Positions 49,554-60,077 of a stretch of 64,000 nucleotides of DNA are shown here, piece after piece; within the stretch, counting starts at the first letter, position 1, and every line of letters starts with the position of its first letter. The notes under the pieces are model-generated. The model ran no database searches. It worked only from the letters and a program-made list of their open reading frames with translations, and had not been told where the DNA came from. The stretch comes from Balamuthia mandrillaris (Eukaryota; Discosea; Longamoebia; Balamuthiidae), in the NCBI GenBank assembly GCA_031835245.1, contig JAVKOQ010000018.1:253001-317000 (forward strand), read 5' to 3'. The position numbers and the translations under genes are program-made.

Positions 49554-50519
49554 AACAAACCAGCCTCTCTAAAGAGTTCCATAATCCAGTGAGCGGCGAG
49601 CATGGCATGCTCAGAGGGCTTCCAAACAACGGTATTGCCCATCATAGCGGCCGCGGTGGTCAAGTTCAGGCCAATGGCTGTGAAGTTGAATGGCGAGGCC
49701 GCATAGACAAAGCCCTCCAATGGACGATACTGCGTGCGGTTCCAGGACATCAAGGAGCCGCGGCCATAGGGGTCGTTGGTAGGGGAGTCAGGCTGCCCTT
49801 CGTATATCTTTTGGGCAAAGTAGGTGTTGAACTGCAAGAAGTCCACCAGCTCGCAGGCCGAGTCGATCTCGGCCTGGAAGGCGTTCTTGCCTTGGCCCAG
49901 CATGGTGGCGGCGTTGAGGTAGGGCCTGAACTTGGTGGCTGCCAAGCTGGCCATCTTCATGAACACGCTGAGGCGCTGCTCCACAGGGAGGGCCTGCCAT
50001 CGGGGCTTGGCCTCGAGGGAGGCCTCGATGGCCCGCCTCACGTCTTTCTCAGTGGCCTTATGCCAGCGGCCCAGCTCCTCCTTGTGCGCAAAGGGAGGGC
50101 GGATGGGGGCCGTCTCCTGGCTTTGGATCTCCTCGCCGCCGATGTGAATAAAGACGTCGGTCTTGTGCTGACGGAGCTCCTGGAGGGCCTTCTTTTGGCG
50201 GGAGGCGTAGGGCTCCTGGCCCACGTAGCTGGGCTCGTTGGTGGGCTTGGGGATGTGCAGCGCGCCTGGAGCGTGGAAATGCTTTTGCTGGATGGCTGCT
50301 GCGCTACACCCTTTTGTGTGTGTTCATGGCCATGAAGGAGTGAGTGAACGCAAAGTGCGAATCAAAGAAGAAAAAAACAAAGAAGAAAAAAGGGAGAGAG
50401 AGAGAAACAAAAGAGAAGAGAGAGAAGAAATGAGTAGTGGGCATACCAAGATTTCGGGAGCCAAGCTGAAGCGAACAGGGGGTGGCAGGCACACGAGAAG
50501 ACACGCTACGCAGTAACAT
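48539..50519 (-). CDS. ALDH4A1: Delta-1-pyrroline-5-carboxylate dehydrogenase (ALDH4A1), mitochondrial
   Basis: Three exons, 50519-50447, 50310-49561 and 49482-48539, close in phase into 588 residues. It oxidises glutamate gamma-semialdehyde to glutamate with NAD, the second step of proline breakdown. The first exon encodes a basic, Ser/Arg-rich mitochondrial presequence (MLLRSVSSRVPATPCSL). Seen: KPTNEPSYVGQEPYA, MLGQGKNAFQAEIDSA, the ALDH motifs VGETGGKNYIFAH (general-base Glu region) and YEFSGQKCSAASRAYIP (nucleophile Cys), EEIFGPVLTVYVYPED, and the ALDH4-type C-terminus QQPFGGGRNSGTNDKAG. The intron before exon 3 has a GA run (sense CT). With TDH next door, two amino-acid catabolic genes end tail to tail. 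Confidence 0.94.
49516..49551. repeat. (GA)n in P5C dehydrogenase intron 2
   Basis: GA run on the plus strand, CT on the sense strand, just 3' of the donor. Confidence 0.9.
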
Positions 50520-51188
50520 ACTTGTGAAAAAGGGGTAACCCAAACAAAAGAGTTTCAAAAAAAGAGTGTAGTGTGGTGCGTTGAGGTAGAAAGAAGTAGC
50601 AGTGCGGTAGTGGTGGTGCGTTGTGCGTGTGCTGTGTAGCGTCTCACCAGTCAACAACAGAACTCCCTAATGCACCACAGCAGCCCTTTTTTTCCCTTTC
50701 CGTTTTGTTTTTTTCCTTTTGCTAAAGCCGGAAATTTGGAAGAAAATCGGCCGTAGTTAAATGTATATATGTCGACTTCATGTCGTCTTCGATATATTCA
50801 TGACGACATGAAAACGCCGAAAGGGTTTCTTCGGTTTTTTTTGGTTGTCTAGGCTGCCGGTTATTAGAGAAATTTATTTTTGGTTGTTCGGAAATTTTCA
50901 AAAATTTGCCTTTTTTTGGAATAAATTATGCAGAAAAGTTTGACAAATATCCAAAATCCAAAATCCAAAATAAAAAGAAGAAGAGAGGGAGAAAGATCGA
51001 GAAAAAAAAATACAAAGTTCTCTCCTCCTCTTCTTGGAAGAAAACTTCTCCTCGCCGCTACTTTCTTTTCTCTGTTCTTAAGAAAAAGGGGGAGGAGCAA
51101 AGTCGGATCTGTCCCCAATTCCATTTCTGCTCTTTCTTCTTTCTTTTTTTTTTTTTTGCCTACCACCAAACATCGTCCTCGCCGCGCG
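50520..51188. promoter_or_regulatory. Divergent region of P5C dehydrogenase (-) and an unrecognised gene (+), with a palindrome
   Basis: 669 bp. It contains T- and A-rich blocks and one clear inverted repeat (50777-50812, listed separately). No ORF here is supported. Confidence 0.5.
50777..50812. repeat. Perfect 11-bp inverted repeat with 14-nt loop
   Basis: Arms TTCATGTCGTC (50777-50787) and GACGACATGAA (50802-50812). The loop region is AT-rich. It could form a hairpin or serve as a dyad protein-binding site in the shared promoter region. Confidence 0.85.
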
Positions 51189-51530
51189 ATGATGAACGCA
51201 GTAACGAAAGCGCGAGCGCAACAGCTGCCCTCTCGGGCACACAGCGCTCCCTCGCAGACAGGCAAACCCTCCTCCGGTTCTCCTACTGGCGGCCCTCGGC
51301 GTGGGGCTCGAGGTACTATTTTTTTTTAAAAAAAAAATCAAAAGAAACGCGCTCACTCCGGAGGATTATGCTCATTATTTTTTGGTTTGAACAAAGGTGA
51401 GCACGTTTTGGGCGATCCGCTGCCAGGGAGGTATCCCTGGAGCCAGACCTTTGTTTGCAGCTGCGGAGCTCGTTTGCTTTCCCCCGAAATCGCACAGCTG
51501 CACCTCAAGAACTTCAACAAGTCCAGTTGA
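51189..51530 (+). CDS. Unrecognised small protein with a C-terminal Cys/His segment; may continue in further 3' exons
   Basis: Two exons, 51189-51312 and 51397-51530, join in phase into 85 residues. The start is Ala/Ser/Arg-rich, the second exon gives RYPWSQTFVCSCGARLLSPE and then AQLHLKNF, a possible single zinc-finger-like Cys/His arrangement. I do not recognise it. A donor-like AAGTCC precedes the stop, and an open stretch downstream (51720-51825, with GQCLDGTRGCNNKIWKKLLE) and another (51968-52040, with LDMEELKKEPKQWKEERHQ) may be later exons of a longer gene. Both extensions are guesses. A CTTCTG/CT-rich zone at 52385-52570 lies downstream. Confidence 0.4.
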
Positions 51531-52417
51531 TCAGCCACTACGCTTTTTCTTTTTTTTTCATTTTTTTCTCCCCTCTATCATCATTCTCATTACTTTTATT
51601 TTTCTTTTCTCTTCCTCTCTTTTTTTTTTTCTTTTCCGAGACAAGTCACACACTCTCTCTTTTGCCAAGCTCTCTTTCTCTCATCAACAAAGAGCATCCT
51701 CCTCACCACCGCCAACATGCAGCTACTTCTCTCAGAGAGGGCAATGCCTTGACGGGACGAGGGGATGCAACAACAAAATTTGGAAGAAGCTTCTTGAGCT
51801 AAAGATGCTGGCGTATCGGAAAGGAAGTGTACATTTTTGTTTTTTCTTTTGGGACGACGACAACGACGACGAAGAGGAAAGGTGAAACGTGGAATGAAAG
51901 AAACGGAACGTTCTTCTCTTCTTCTTCTTCTCTTCACCCGCTTTCTTCTTCTTGTTCTTCTTCTTCCAAGCACTGGACATGGAAGAGCTTAAGAAGGAAC
52001 CTAAGCAATGGAAGGAAGAACGGCACCAAACCTATCTTCTTTTTTTGTTTTTCCTCTTTCTCTTGCATTCTTTGTCTTTGGCTCCTCCCTCTCATTTTCT
52101 TATTTGTTTTTTTTTTCATTTGTCTTTGTGTATTACTATGAAGAAACAACACGTTTGCATTTGCAGATATCCACTCCACCTTGCTTTTTTTTTATTCATC
52201 GTGGCCTCTAACGGATGGTCAGCTCCCCTCCTCTCCTTTTTCCTTCTCTTCTCAAAAGTTTCACTGTTTCTCTCATTTTTTTTTCTCTCCTTCCCATTTA
52301 TCATCATGCTTATTGCGAACCGTCTCACTGTGCCCCTCTCTTTCATTTTTACTCTTCTTTCTCCGGTACTTCCCTGCTTCTGCTTCCGCTTCCGCTTCCG
52401 CTTCTGCTTCTGCTTCT

Positions 52418-52455
<38 letters not shown>

Positions 52456-52523
52456 GCGACTTTTCTCTGCTTGTTTGTTTTGGTGGTTTGTTCACCAAGC
52501 ACGAAGCCCAATTCATCTCCGTC

Positions 52524-52571
<48 letters not shown>

Positions 52572-52922
52572 ACGAATGACCACAACCGCAGCAGAAAAAA
52601 AGGTTAGTAAAACCCATTCTCTCCTTCTGCTGTACTGTGTCTTTTTTATTAAAACCAGACAACAAAACAGGGCCGAGAGAGCGAGAGAGCGAGAGAGCGA
52701 GAGAGAAGATGCAAAGCCAAGAAAGGAAATCGAATCTGCGTCGTTTGCACAAACAGACAACAGCAGCGGCAGTCAAACATACAAAAAAAAAAACTAGCTT
52801 GCGTTGAGAAACGAAGAGGAAGTCGCGATAGGAAAGGAACTGCAACGTTTTATAACGGTCGTTGGAAACACACAAAAAACACAACAAAAAGGGTTCGACG
52901 AAGGCGGCCTTCCTTTCGAAAG
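51531..52922. other. Pyrimidine-rich region between the small gene and RasGAP
   Basis: Strongly T/C-rich on the plus strand, with CTTCCG/CTTCTG units (52380-52420) and two CT runs (52425-52453, 52521-52570). This is what introns of plus-strand genes look like in this window, so unannotated exons of the small gene or 5' UTR exons of RasGAP (for example around the ATG at 52576) are likely. No product can be named. Confidence 0.4.
52521..52570. repeat. (CT)n upstream of RasGAP
   Basis: CT run on the plus strand. A second, shorter run lies at 52425-52453. Confidence 0.9.
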
Positions 52923-53054
52923 ATGAGTATAACAAGCGGGAGCGGCAATCCTTCCAAGTCCCGGCTTTCGCTGTCGCTTTCTCTACCTGTACGTACTTCT
53001 GTGCTTGTTATTGTTACGTCTTCACTGTTTGTTTGTTTGTTTGTTTGTTAGTTT

Positions 53055-53118
<64 letters not shown>

Positions 53119-55051
53119 GTTTGTTTGTTAGTTAGTTTGTTTGTTTGTTTGTTTGTTAGTTTGTTTGTTTGTTTGTTTGTTTGTTTGTTTGTTTGTTTGT
53201 TTGTTTGTTTGTTTGTTTGTTTTGTTTGTTTGTTTGTTTGTTTGTTTGTTTGTTTGTTTGTTTGTTTGTTTGTTTGTTTGTTTGTTTGTTTGTTTGTTTG
53301 TTTGTTTGTTTGTTTGTTTGTTTGTTTGTTTGTTTGTTTGTTTGTGTGTTTGTTTGTTTGTTTGTTTGTCGTTTGTTTGTTTGTTTGTTTGTTTGTTTGT
53401 TTGTTTGTTTGTTTGTTTGTTTGTTTGTTTGTTTGTTTGTTTGTTTGTTTGTTTGTTTGTTTGTTTGTTTGTTTGTTTGTTTGTTTGTTTGTTTGTTTGT
53501 TTGTTTGTTTGTTTGTTTGTTTGTTTGTTTGTTTGTTTGTTTGTTTGTTTGTTTGTTTGTTTGTTTGTTTGTTTTATTCTCTCCGCTTTATGCTTTTGTT
53601 TTTTCGTTTGTTAATATGCTATGCACAGCAGCTGAGACGAAAAAATGGAAAGAAACAAGACCAAGCAGACGGATCTCTTCCACGGGGACAAGAACTTCTA
53701 AAAGTATTTTTATCTCAACCTTATGCACTCTTTCTTTCTTCTTAGTCTAACGCTCCTCTCCTTCTGCCCGTTCCTTGATCAATATTAGATGTTGTTTTCC
53801 CCAAAGATGTGTTTAGTGGAAGCGATGTGCGACGGTCTCAAGGCTGAACACTATGACGAGTTTTGTGGGGCTCTCATTCCTTTGTTCGAGTCTCAACAAC
53901 GCGCTGTGCCTCTGATCAAATGGACTCTCTCGCGCGACTTACAGAAAACCAGTATTTCTTTCCTACAATTCTTTCTTAATCCTTCGTTCTCCTCTGGTGT
54001 CTTTCAGTTTCAAGTTCCTTACACAACACTCAGATGACCCGAGCCTATTCTTTCGCGGGATAAGCACTGGGGCTCGTCTGGTATCTCTATACTGCATGCG
54101 ACATGGCAAAGAATACTTGGGTCATCTGTTGCAACCCATTCTCCAACCTCAGCACGTCCAACAACTTGATCTCGAGGTTACATACCTGAAGCCTTTTCTA
54201 TTAAGCTTTCTTCTTTTTCTCAGCTGCTTCCTTGTATTGTAAAAGGTGGATCCAATGAGACTCGGTTCGAGAGAGAAGCTCCAAAAGAACCAAAAGATGC
54301 TGAAAGCAACCTGCAAAGCATTACTGAGTCGCATCCTTGGCTCAGCTTCTGATTGTCCATTGGCTCTCCGCGATATATTCCAGTATTCTCACAACATAAC
54401 TAGTTCTAGCCCGGACGTACAGCAGCACATCATCTCCAACTTCTTTTTTCTTCGTTTTTTATGTCCTGCTCTTGTTTCTCCCGATGCGTATGGCCTTCTT
54501 CCTTCTGATGGTACTGCTTTTATGCGTTATCCATTATTCTCTTCTCCAATGCTCTTGCTCGTTCGCTCTCTTATTTTCAACGAAACAAACGTGATGCAGT
54601 AACAATAACAAGCAAGATGCGGCGTTCGCTTGTGTTAGTATCAAAGGTGATGCACAACCTGGCGAACGATGTGGCCTTCGGAGACAAAGAACCGTACATG
54701 AGGTTTGTATCCAGTTATTTTTTTCGTGAGTTTTCTGTGCCCAACTAAACAGTACTATAGTGCAATGAACGCCTTTTTAGAAAAGAAACGCAAACCTGTA
54801 CAAAACTTTATAACAAAACTAATTGTATGTGTATTGTTGTTATTATGTCTTCTCTAAAAACTAAAACCCTCTCTTTACATGAACATATGGACAGGATATT
54901 GAATGTGATGGACAAGTTTCAAGTCAATGTACAGTGGATGATAGTGAACAGGAAAAAGCTATGAAAACGTTGCACAAACTTTTAGCTATTAATATGGATG
55001 CCATTGGTTTGATCTTCGTCAGAGAAGAAAAGGTTAGCACCCTTATATTCG

Positions 55052-55097
<46 letters not shown>

Positions 55098-56333
55098 ATC
55101 GCGGCGACTCTCTCAAGTTGACTTTCATTCTCTCAAACGTATCAGATAAAACAATGGGAGAAGTTACAGCGGGTATTGTCCTCTTCGAATGTGTTTGGAC
55201 TAAAAGCTGTTCACCAAGAGCTCAAGCTGAAACGAGAAAGTGAAGAAGCTCAAGAGCAAGTTCGAAAGAGTGCTCGTGGTGGCAGCGCCGATGAAAGTAG
55301 GCCCAATGATCAAGTCGAAAAACCAAGAGCACGCTTCCTTCATTCGCAATCCTTCTCTGCTTCTTCTCCTCCTACTTCCAACTCTTCCTCAACTTCTACT
55401 ACATCATCCTCATCGCTGTCATCTGGTTATGCTTCTTCTTCTAACTTTCTTCAACATTCCTTCTCACAAGAGATTAACTTGCGACCGAGAGCTCTGTCAA
55501 GCTCGCTCACTCATCGTCCTTCTTCATCTGTTTCCAAACGTGTATCCTCTTCATCTTTGTCGCCTTCCTCCGTTATCGACGGTGGTGCACCTCCTTCCTT
55601 AGCCGAAGATGATAGCACACTCGAAGAGAGCGGAAGTTGTGGCGCAGGGTCAACGAAAGAGGAACGACGATTGCTAACGATGTTACGAGACAACCTGCGT
55701 CATGAGGCACAAATGCAGAAAGCCTTGCAGGCTGAAATTCGTCTGTTAACGGTGAAGCTGGAGGCGGAGATCTCCTCTAGGAGAGCTTTGGAGGAGAAAA
55801 TGAGAAAGATGAAGGAACGTTACGAGCGGGACATGGAGGAGATGGTGGAAGAGAGGCTGCAAGCTCGGTTGATGCAAAAAAGGGAGAAGATGTCGGAGGT
55901 GATGAGTTCTTTCTTGACATTGAGAGCATCGCCGACGCCCTCGAGAGGAGGAAACGGAGTTGATGCTGCTTCTCCTCCAAGAACATCTCCCAAATCCTCT
56001 TCATCTTATGTGAGTGCTGCTATGAAGCGACTGCCATCACCTGAGGAAGCTTCTTTCTCACAGGTGGATGGCGAAGACATCGACGAAATCAAGCGAAGCC
56101 ACTCTGACAACCAGAACGAAACCAACAATAGTCACACAACGAAAGGAGGAAGCAAAGAACGGCATCAACACGCAAGAAGAAAGTCGTTGAATGAAAACAG
56201 CTCGATCTCTTCTTGGCGACTGGTTGAAGGTGGAGGAGCAGAGTTGAACAGTAACCCACCCCCTCCGCCAACAACCTCAACAAGTGGAACGAAAAGCAAG
56301 AAGGAGAAACGAAAAGGAACTTACCCTACTTGA
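52923..56333 (+). CDS. Ras GTPase-activating protein with Ser-rich and coiled-coil C-terminus
   Basis: Exons 52923-52988, 53629-53703, 53789-53951, 54034-54176, 54246-54510, 54600 onward (to about 54700), about 54897-55035 and about 55146-56333. The first six join in phase; the junction near 54930 is not resolved. Seen: the RasGAP entry helix QKTNDPSLFFRGISTGARLV with the arginine of FRG (the arginine-finger position), NFFFLRFLCPALVSPDAYGL (the FLRxxxPAxxSP signature), LVSKVMHNLANDVAFGDKEP and YM. After the domain come a Ser-rich stretch and a coiled coil (LEAEISSRRALEEKMRKMKE) and a Pro/Thr-rich end. RasGAPs stop Ras signalling by stimulating GTP hydrolysis; in amoebae they restrain macropinocytosis and chemotaxis. 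Intron 1 is 640 nt of TTTG/TTAG repeat. Confidence 0.85.
53028..53573. repeat. (TTTG)n/(TTAG)n, about 545 bp, in RasGAP intron 1
   Basis: Tetramer array on the sense strand. A GTTAG block of about 70 bp (53049-53116) is flanked by GTTTG, then a pure TTTG block of over 400 bp follows with single-base slips at about 53221, 53345 and 53370. Same unit as the repeat in the DENN-DUF547 intron. Confidence 0.96.
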
Positions 56334-56392
56334 ACTGAAGAGAGGAGAGAATGTAAACAAAGTGAAAATATGTATATTTTGTTTCATTGATC

Positions 56393-57472
56393 TCATGAAG
56401 AGGGTAAGAAAACACTCAGGGTGTTTCTGCGTCTTATGAAGATGGACCTTCGTCTGCCTTCCGCAGCTTCCGGTGCTTGCTGAGCCTGGGCGGTAAGCAT
56501 GCTCTCCAGCTCCCTCCATCGCTGCGCATCGTTCTCCGTAGTCTCTATAACTTTGTCTTGCAGTTGATTTTCTTTTGCTGCTTCTTCAAAGGATGAAGAA
56601 GGAGAATCCGCTGGTGTTCCTGTTGGGTCGTAGAAGCTTTTAGAGTTTCTTTTCCGAAGCCACTCCTCGTTGGCCTTTCGGCGGTTGTCCTCCCACATGC
56701 CTTGTACGAACGAGTGACTCTTCCTCGATCCATCGAAAGCTTTCTTGGTGGGGCTTGTTCCGAGCGGAACTGCTTCCTGTGTTGCCTTATTCTCCGCTTG
56801 GACAGCTGCGTTTGTGGTTGTTATCTTCTTGGCCTTTTTCTTTTTCTTCTTTTCTTGTTGAAGCCTCTCTTTGTTTTCTTTCTCTTTTTGTTTGAGCTCC
56901 CTGTCCCTTTGCTTTTGCATCTGTTTCAGCTGTTCCGCGCGTTTCTTCTGTTGTTCCTTCAACCACAGCTCGTGGGCCTGTCTCTCCTTTTTGGAGTAGA
57001 ACACGACGCAGCTGTCCGACTTTTTTCTGCGTCGCTCCTCTCCAAACAGCTTTGTCGAAGAGGACGAGGAGGACTGCAGGTTCGAAGCAGAACGGAACAG
57101 CGGAGAGGAGACAGACGGGAGCAAATTGGAGCTATAGTAAAGGTCCGTCTTCCAAATCTCCTGCTGCAAGGGAGAAACCATGGTAGAGTGGCGAGGGCTG
57201 TAAGGAGAGTTGGTTTCATTTAGGTGAAGAATGTCGTCCGCTTCTTGTTGGTGACGTTGTTCGGCTTGCTCGGTCAAAGCAAGAATGTCTGCAGAGGAGC
57301 AACTGGGAGAGAGAGAAGGAGAAGGGTTTGTGCTGGAGCGAAGACGGCTGACTCTTTCCGGCTCCTTTTCTTTGAGGCGGGGAGAGCCTATTCTCTCCTC
57401 GAAGAAGGCCTCCCAGGCTTCCTCTTCCTCAAAGGTGGCGGTAGATGGAATGACACTCGGTTCCACTGCCAT
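56393..57472 (-). CDS. Intronless coiled-coil, Lys/Glu-rich protein of unknown function
   Basis: One open frame of 359 residues from ATG 57470-57472 to a stop at 56393. The first 150 residues are Ser/Pro-rich and acidic. A strongly charged coiled coil follows at about residues 150-220 (ELKQKEKENKERLQQEKKKK) preceded by HELWLKEQQKKRAEQLKQMQ. A second related motif comes later, EDNRRKANEEWLRKRN. The two ELWLKEQQKKR and NEEWLRKRN segments resemble the repeated E-x-W-x-x-K motif of coiled-coil microtubule or cilium-associated proteins, but this is too weak to name a family. It stands tail to tail with RasGAP, 60 bp apart. Confidence 0.7.
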   Translation of the reverse strand: MAVEPSVIPSTATFEEEEAWEAFFEERIGSPRLKEKEPERVSRLRSSTNPSPSLSPSCSSADILALTEQAEQRHQQEADDILHLNETNSPYSPRHSTMVSPLQQEIWKTDLYYSSNLLPSVSSPLFRSASNLQSSSSSSTKLFGEERRRKKSDSCVVFYSKKERQAHELWLKEQQKKRAEQLKQMQKQRDRELKQKEKENKERLQQEKKKKKKAKKITTTNAAVQAENKATQEAVPLGTSPTKKAFDGSRKSHSFVQGMWEDNRRKANEEWLRKRNSKSFYDPTGTPADSPSSSFEEAAKENQLQDKVIETTENDAQRWRELESMLTAQAQQAPEAAEGRRRSIFIRRRNTLSVFLPSS

Positions 57473-57923
57473 GACTATAGTGCGCGTAGCTGAGAGATAG
57501 AATGTTGTGGTGTGTTTGTGTGTTTCTTGGGTACTTAAAATTTTAACAAAAAAAGACCGAAGTCTCCTGTAGGTAAGGCGCGGTGGTGGTGCCGAAAGGA
57601 AGGTGGGTTGTGTGGCGCAGCTTTTCGTGCTATTGTTTTTTCGCTTCCTTTACTTTTCTCATGTTTTTTCCAGTCTCCCTTTATTTTTTCGTCGAAGGCT
57701 TTTTAAAGCATTACCAGGTGAGGGGCACAGGGAAATTTAGGAACCAATCGGAAGAATAGTAATTAATTTATTAAATTAATTTTATTTTAATAAAGGTTCA
57801 AATAGCCTAATTCTTATCTACCGAACCAATCGCTTTGATTTGTATTTAATTTTGACCATTCTTGTGGTGAACAAAAAGATATTTTACATCTCACATGTTA
57901 CCCATTCATCACTGCCACCGCCA
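57473..57923. promoter_or_regulatory. Upstream region of the coiled-coil gene; AT-rich core
   Basis: 451 bp. A TTAATTTATTAAATTAATTT-like AT-rich core lies at about 57761-57800. It is bracketed by two ACCAATCG elements (CCAAT-box-like) at about 57742-57749 and 57824-57831. No ORF supported. Confidence 0.45.
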
Positions 57924-58925
57924 CTACCACGCGAAGGGGCAGCATGGCCAAATGCAGCTGGGTGGAGAGAAGAAGGAGCAAGGGACAAATAGGAGCCAGA
58001 AAAGGACGCCAGCTCCTTGGTGCACTTCACCCTCGTGATTTGCTCCGACGAGAAGCCAAGATCCCTTCAAAGACTTGATGTAGGCCACCTCCGTCTCATT
58101 CTCTATCGTTCTCTGTTCTGCCTTGGCTCTGGCCCGCATTTTATCCAGCTCCAGCTGCGCAATCACCTTCTCCTCCTCCAACTTGGCTTCCTTGTGCTGC
58201 TGCTCCTGCTGCTGCGCCAACCGCTCCAGCGTGGTGGCGTGCGTGTCCTGCTGGGTCTGCCGCAGCATCCGCTGTCGCTGCTTCTCGGCAAAGACCTCCT
58301 CGTTGCTCCTCATGACGTGCTCGGCGAGGCGGAGGGTCTGGATGAGGAAATCGGTACACGTCACTCCCCTCGCTGACGTCCTCTCATTGATCTGATCTAT
58401 GATCATATTGGACAACTTCCCCTCAGGCATGGCCAGCAGCTTCTCCGCGGGATGGGCGGCGCAGACGTCACGGCTGGCCTGCGCCACGCAAGCCCCCAGG
58501 TAGTCCAGCAGGTCGTGGCACTGGTAGACCGCCGCGTGGGGGTCGGTGATTTGGTAGAGCATGGTGCCGTTGATGGTGGCGTCCAGGCGGTCCCTGGTGG
58601 TGCAGCTCGTGGCAGGGGGGTCCAGGGAGACGTTCTTCACGGGGATGAGGTAGTGCTCGTAGGTCTTGAGCCCGGTTTGGCCGCGGCCCTCCTTGGACTC
58701 CTCTTTGTAGGTCCAGCGCACCCGCTTGGTGGTGAAAATGGGCCAGAGGACCAGGTGGACGCCGCTCGTGAGGACAGAATGGAACTGGCCGAACCTTTCG
58801 ACCACGACCACGTAGTTGGCCGGGACCTGGAAGATGCTGAAACAGAAAAACACTACCAGGACAAACACCACGGTGATGAGCGTGGCCGTGGTCTCCGACA
58901 CATCTAGCGTAAGCTCTGCAGGCAT
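57924..58925 (-). CDS. SPFH/Band-7 (stomatin/prohibitin family) membrane protein
   Basis: Single open frame of 333 residues. An N-terminal membrane segment (TLITVVFVLVVFFCFSIF) is followed by the SPFH domain: QVPANYVVVVERFGQFHSVL, SGVHLVLWPIFTTKRVRWTY, SLDPPATSCTTRDRLDATING, QITDPHAAVYQCHDLLDYLG, then a long Gln/Glu-rich coiled coil (EKQRQRMLRQTQQDTHATTL). Such proteins form oligomeric membrane microdomain scaffolds. Which branch it belongs to (stomatin, paraslipin or an orphan group) cannot be decided. The last 45 codons read differently in frame +1, where an open frame continues to about 57895 (EITRVKCTKELASFSGSYLS preceded by a Gln), so a small intron or frameshift near 58030-58060 could change the C-terminus. 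Confidence 0.8.
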   Translation of the reverse strand: MPAELTLDVSETTATLITVVFVLVVFFCFSIFQVPANYVVVVERFGQFHSVLTSGVHLVLWPIFTTKRVRWTYKEESKEGRGQTGLKTYEHYLIPVKNVSLDPPATSCTTRDRLDATINGTMLYQITDPHAAVYQCHDLLDYLGACVAQASRDVCAAHPAEKLLAMPEGKLSNMIIDQINERTSARGVTCTDFLIQTLRLAEHVMRSNEEVFAEKQRQRMLRQTQQDTHATTLERLAQQQEQQHKEAKLEEEKVIAQLELDKMRARAKAEQRTIENETEVAYIKSLKGSWLLVGANHEGEVHQGAGVLFWLLFVPCSFFSPPSCIWPCCPFAW

Positions 58926-59120
58926 AGTGGTTGTTGCTGCTGTTGCTGCTTTTGTTGGTGGTTTCTTAAATCGTTACCACCGACTCAGCTGCTGCACCAA
59001 TTGCCCTGTCCCGCTCTGCCACGTCGAAGGGGGCAGTGACGTCGTTGGTCACCTGGATGATGACCTCAAATGTTTCCAAGAAGAAGGAGAGAAATCGAAA
59101 AAAAAGTATTATTACGATCA
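58926..59120. other. Short region between the SPFH gene 5' end and the 5-phosphatase 3' end
   Basis: 195 bp with no coding signal; must hold the SPFH promoter. Confidence 0.5.
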
Positions 59121-60038
59121 TTACGTGGGAGAAGAACCGGGCAATGAAGAACAGGAGGAGGACGAGGGTGAAGAAGAGTCATGGAAGAGCGTGTGAACAG
59201 TCGGCCCACGAAGGAGACTTCCAGAGATGCTACTGATCCATGACTTCATGCTCCACTCGTCATCTGCGTACATGAAGTAGGTACGTTTCTTGGAGCCTAC
59301 ATACAGAGATAAACAATATTTCTTGCCGCAGTAGCCTGGTGCTTCTTTCACGATCGAGCCCGCGGTTAATGGAAGCGTTGCTAATGGTTTGGTATCCTAT
59401 GATGAAATTTTGAGAAGAGAAAATGGAGATGAGAAAAAATGTGCATGAATGAGAGAGGAGAGGATATAACATACGAGATGATTTGCAAAGTATTCAAGAG
59501 TGCAATCTTTCTTCAGTACAAACCACTGAAACAGAAAAGTACACGGTGAGAAAGAGATATGGCGAGGAAAGAGAACTATAAGGGCACTTACCCGCCGTTT
59601 CCATGACCGCAGCTTCTTGCCTTCTTTCATGAGGAAACCTTCCTTCAGCGCTATACTCTGTTTCACTTTGTCCATTTCCCTCTGCAAAATCAACAAAAAA
59701 ACTATCATTCAGAAGTTATGTTCAAAATAGGTTTTGAGTAAAAAACGCACCACTAAAAGTTCAACATAACCACTCAGTGTACCAACAGCCAATCCTGCAA
59801 CCGCGAGTCAGCAAGGTATGGGAGAGGGTGAGGGAAAGGCGAGAGATAGGTTGCCAAACCTCCTTCTGTCAAAGATACCGTGAAACAACAAGATGTTTCG
59901 CTGGAGCCAAGCAACGGAATGACGCCTTGACCGATGCGCTTGGCAGAGTCTCCACTTCCTCTGTCATAAACTATTACACCAATGTATTGTTTTTCCTTGT
60001 TGCGTGTTTTTTTGTACACTATTTTGAGTTCAAACTGT

Positions 60039-60077
<39 letters not shown>

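Noticed and set aside
49589-50335. 248-residue plus-strand ORF antisense to P5C dehydrogenase
   Set aside because: Mirror of the well-conserved ALDH exon; the composition follows from codon bias on the other strand and there is no known motif.
53125-53750. Three overlapping ORFs of about 160-206 residues rich in Phe, Val, Cys and Leu
   Set aside because: Same cause: a TTTG array in RasGAP intron 1, not a membrane protein gene.
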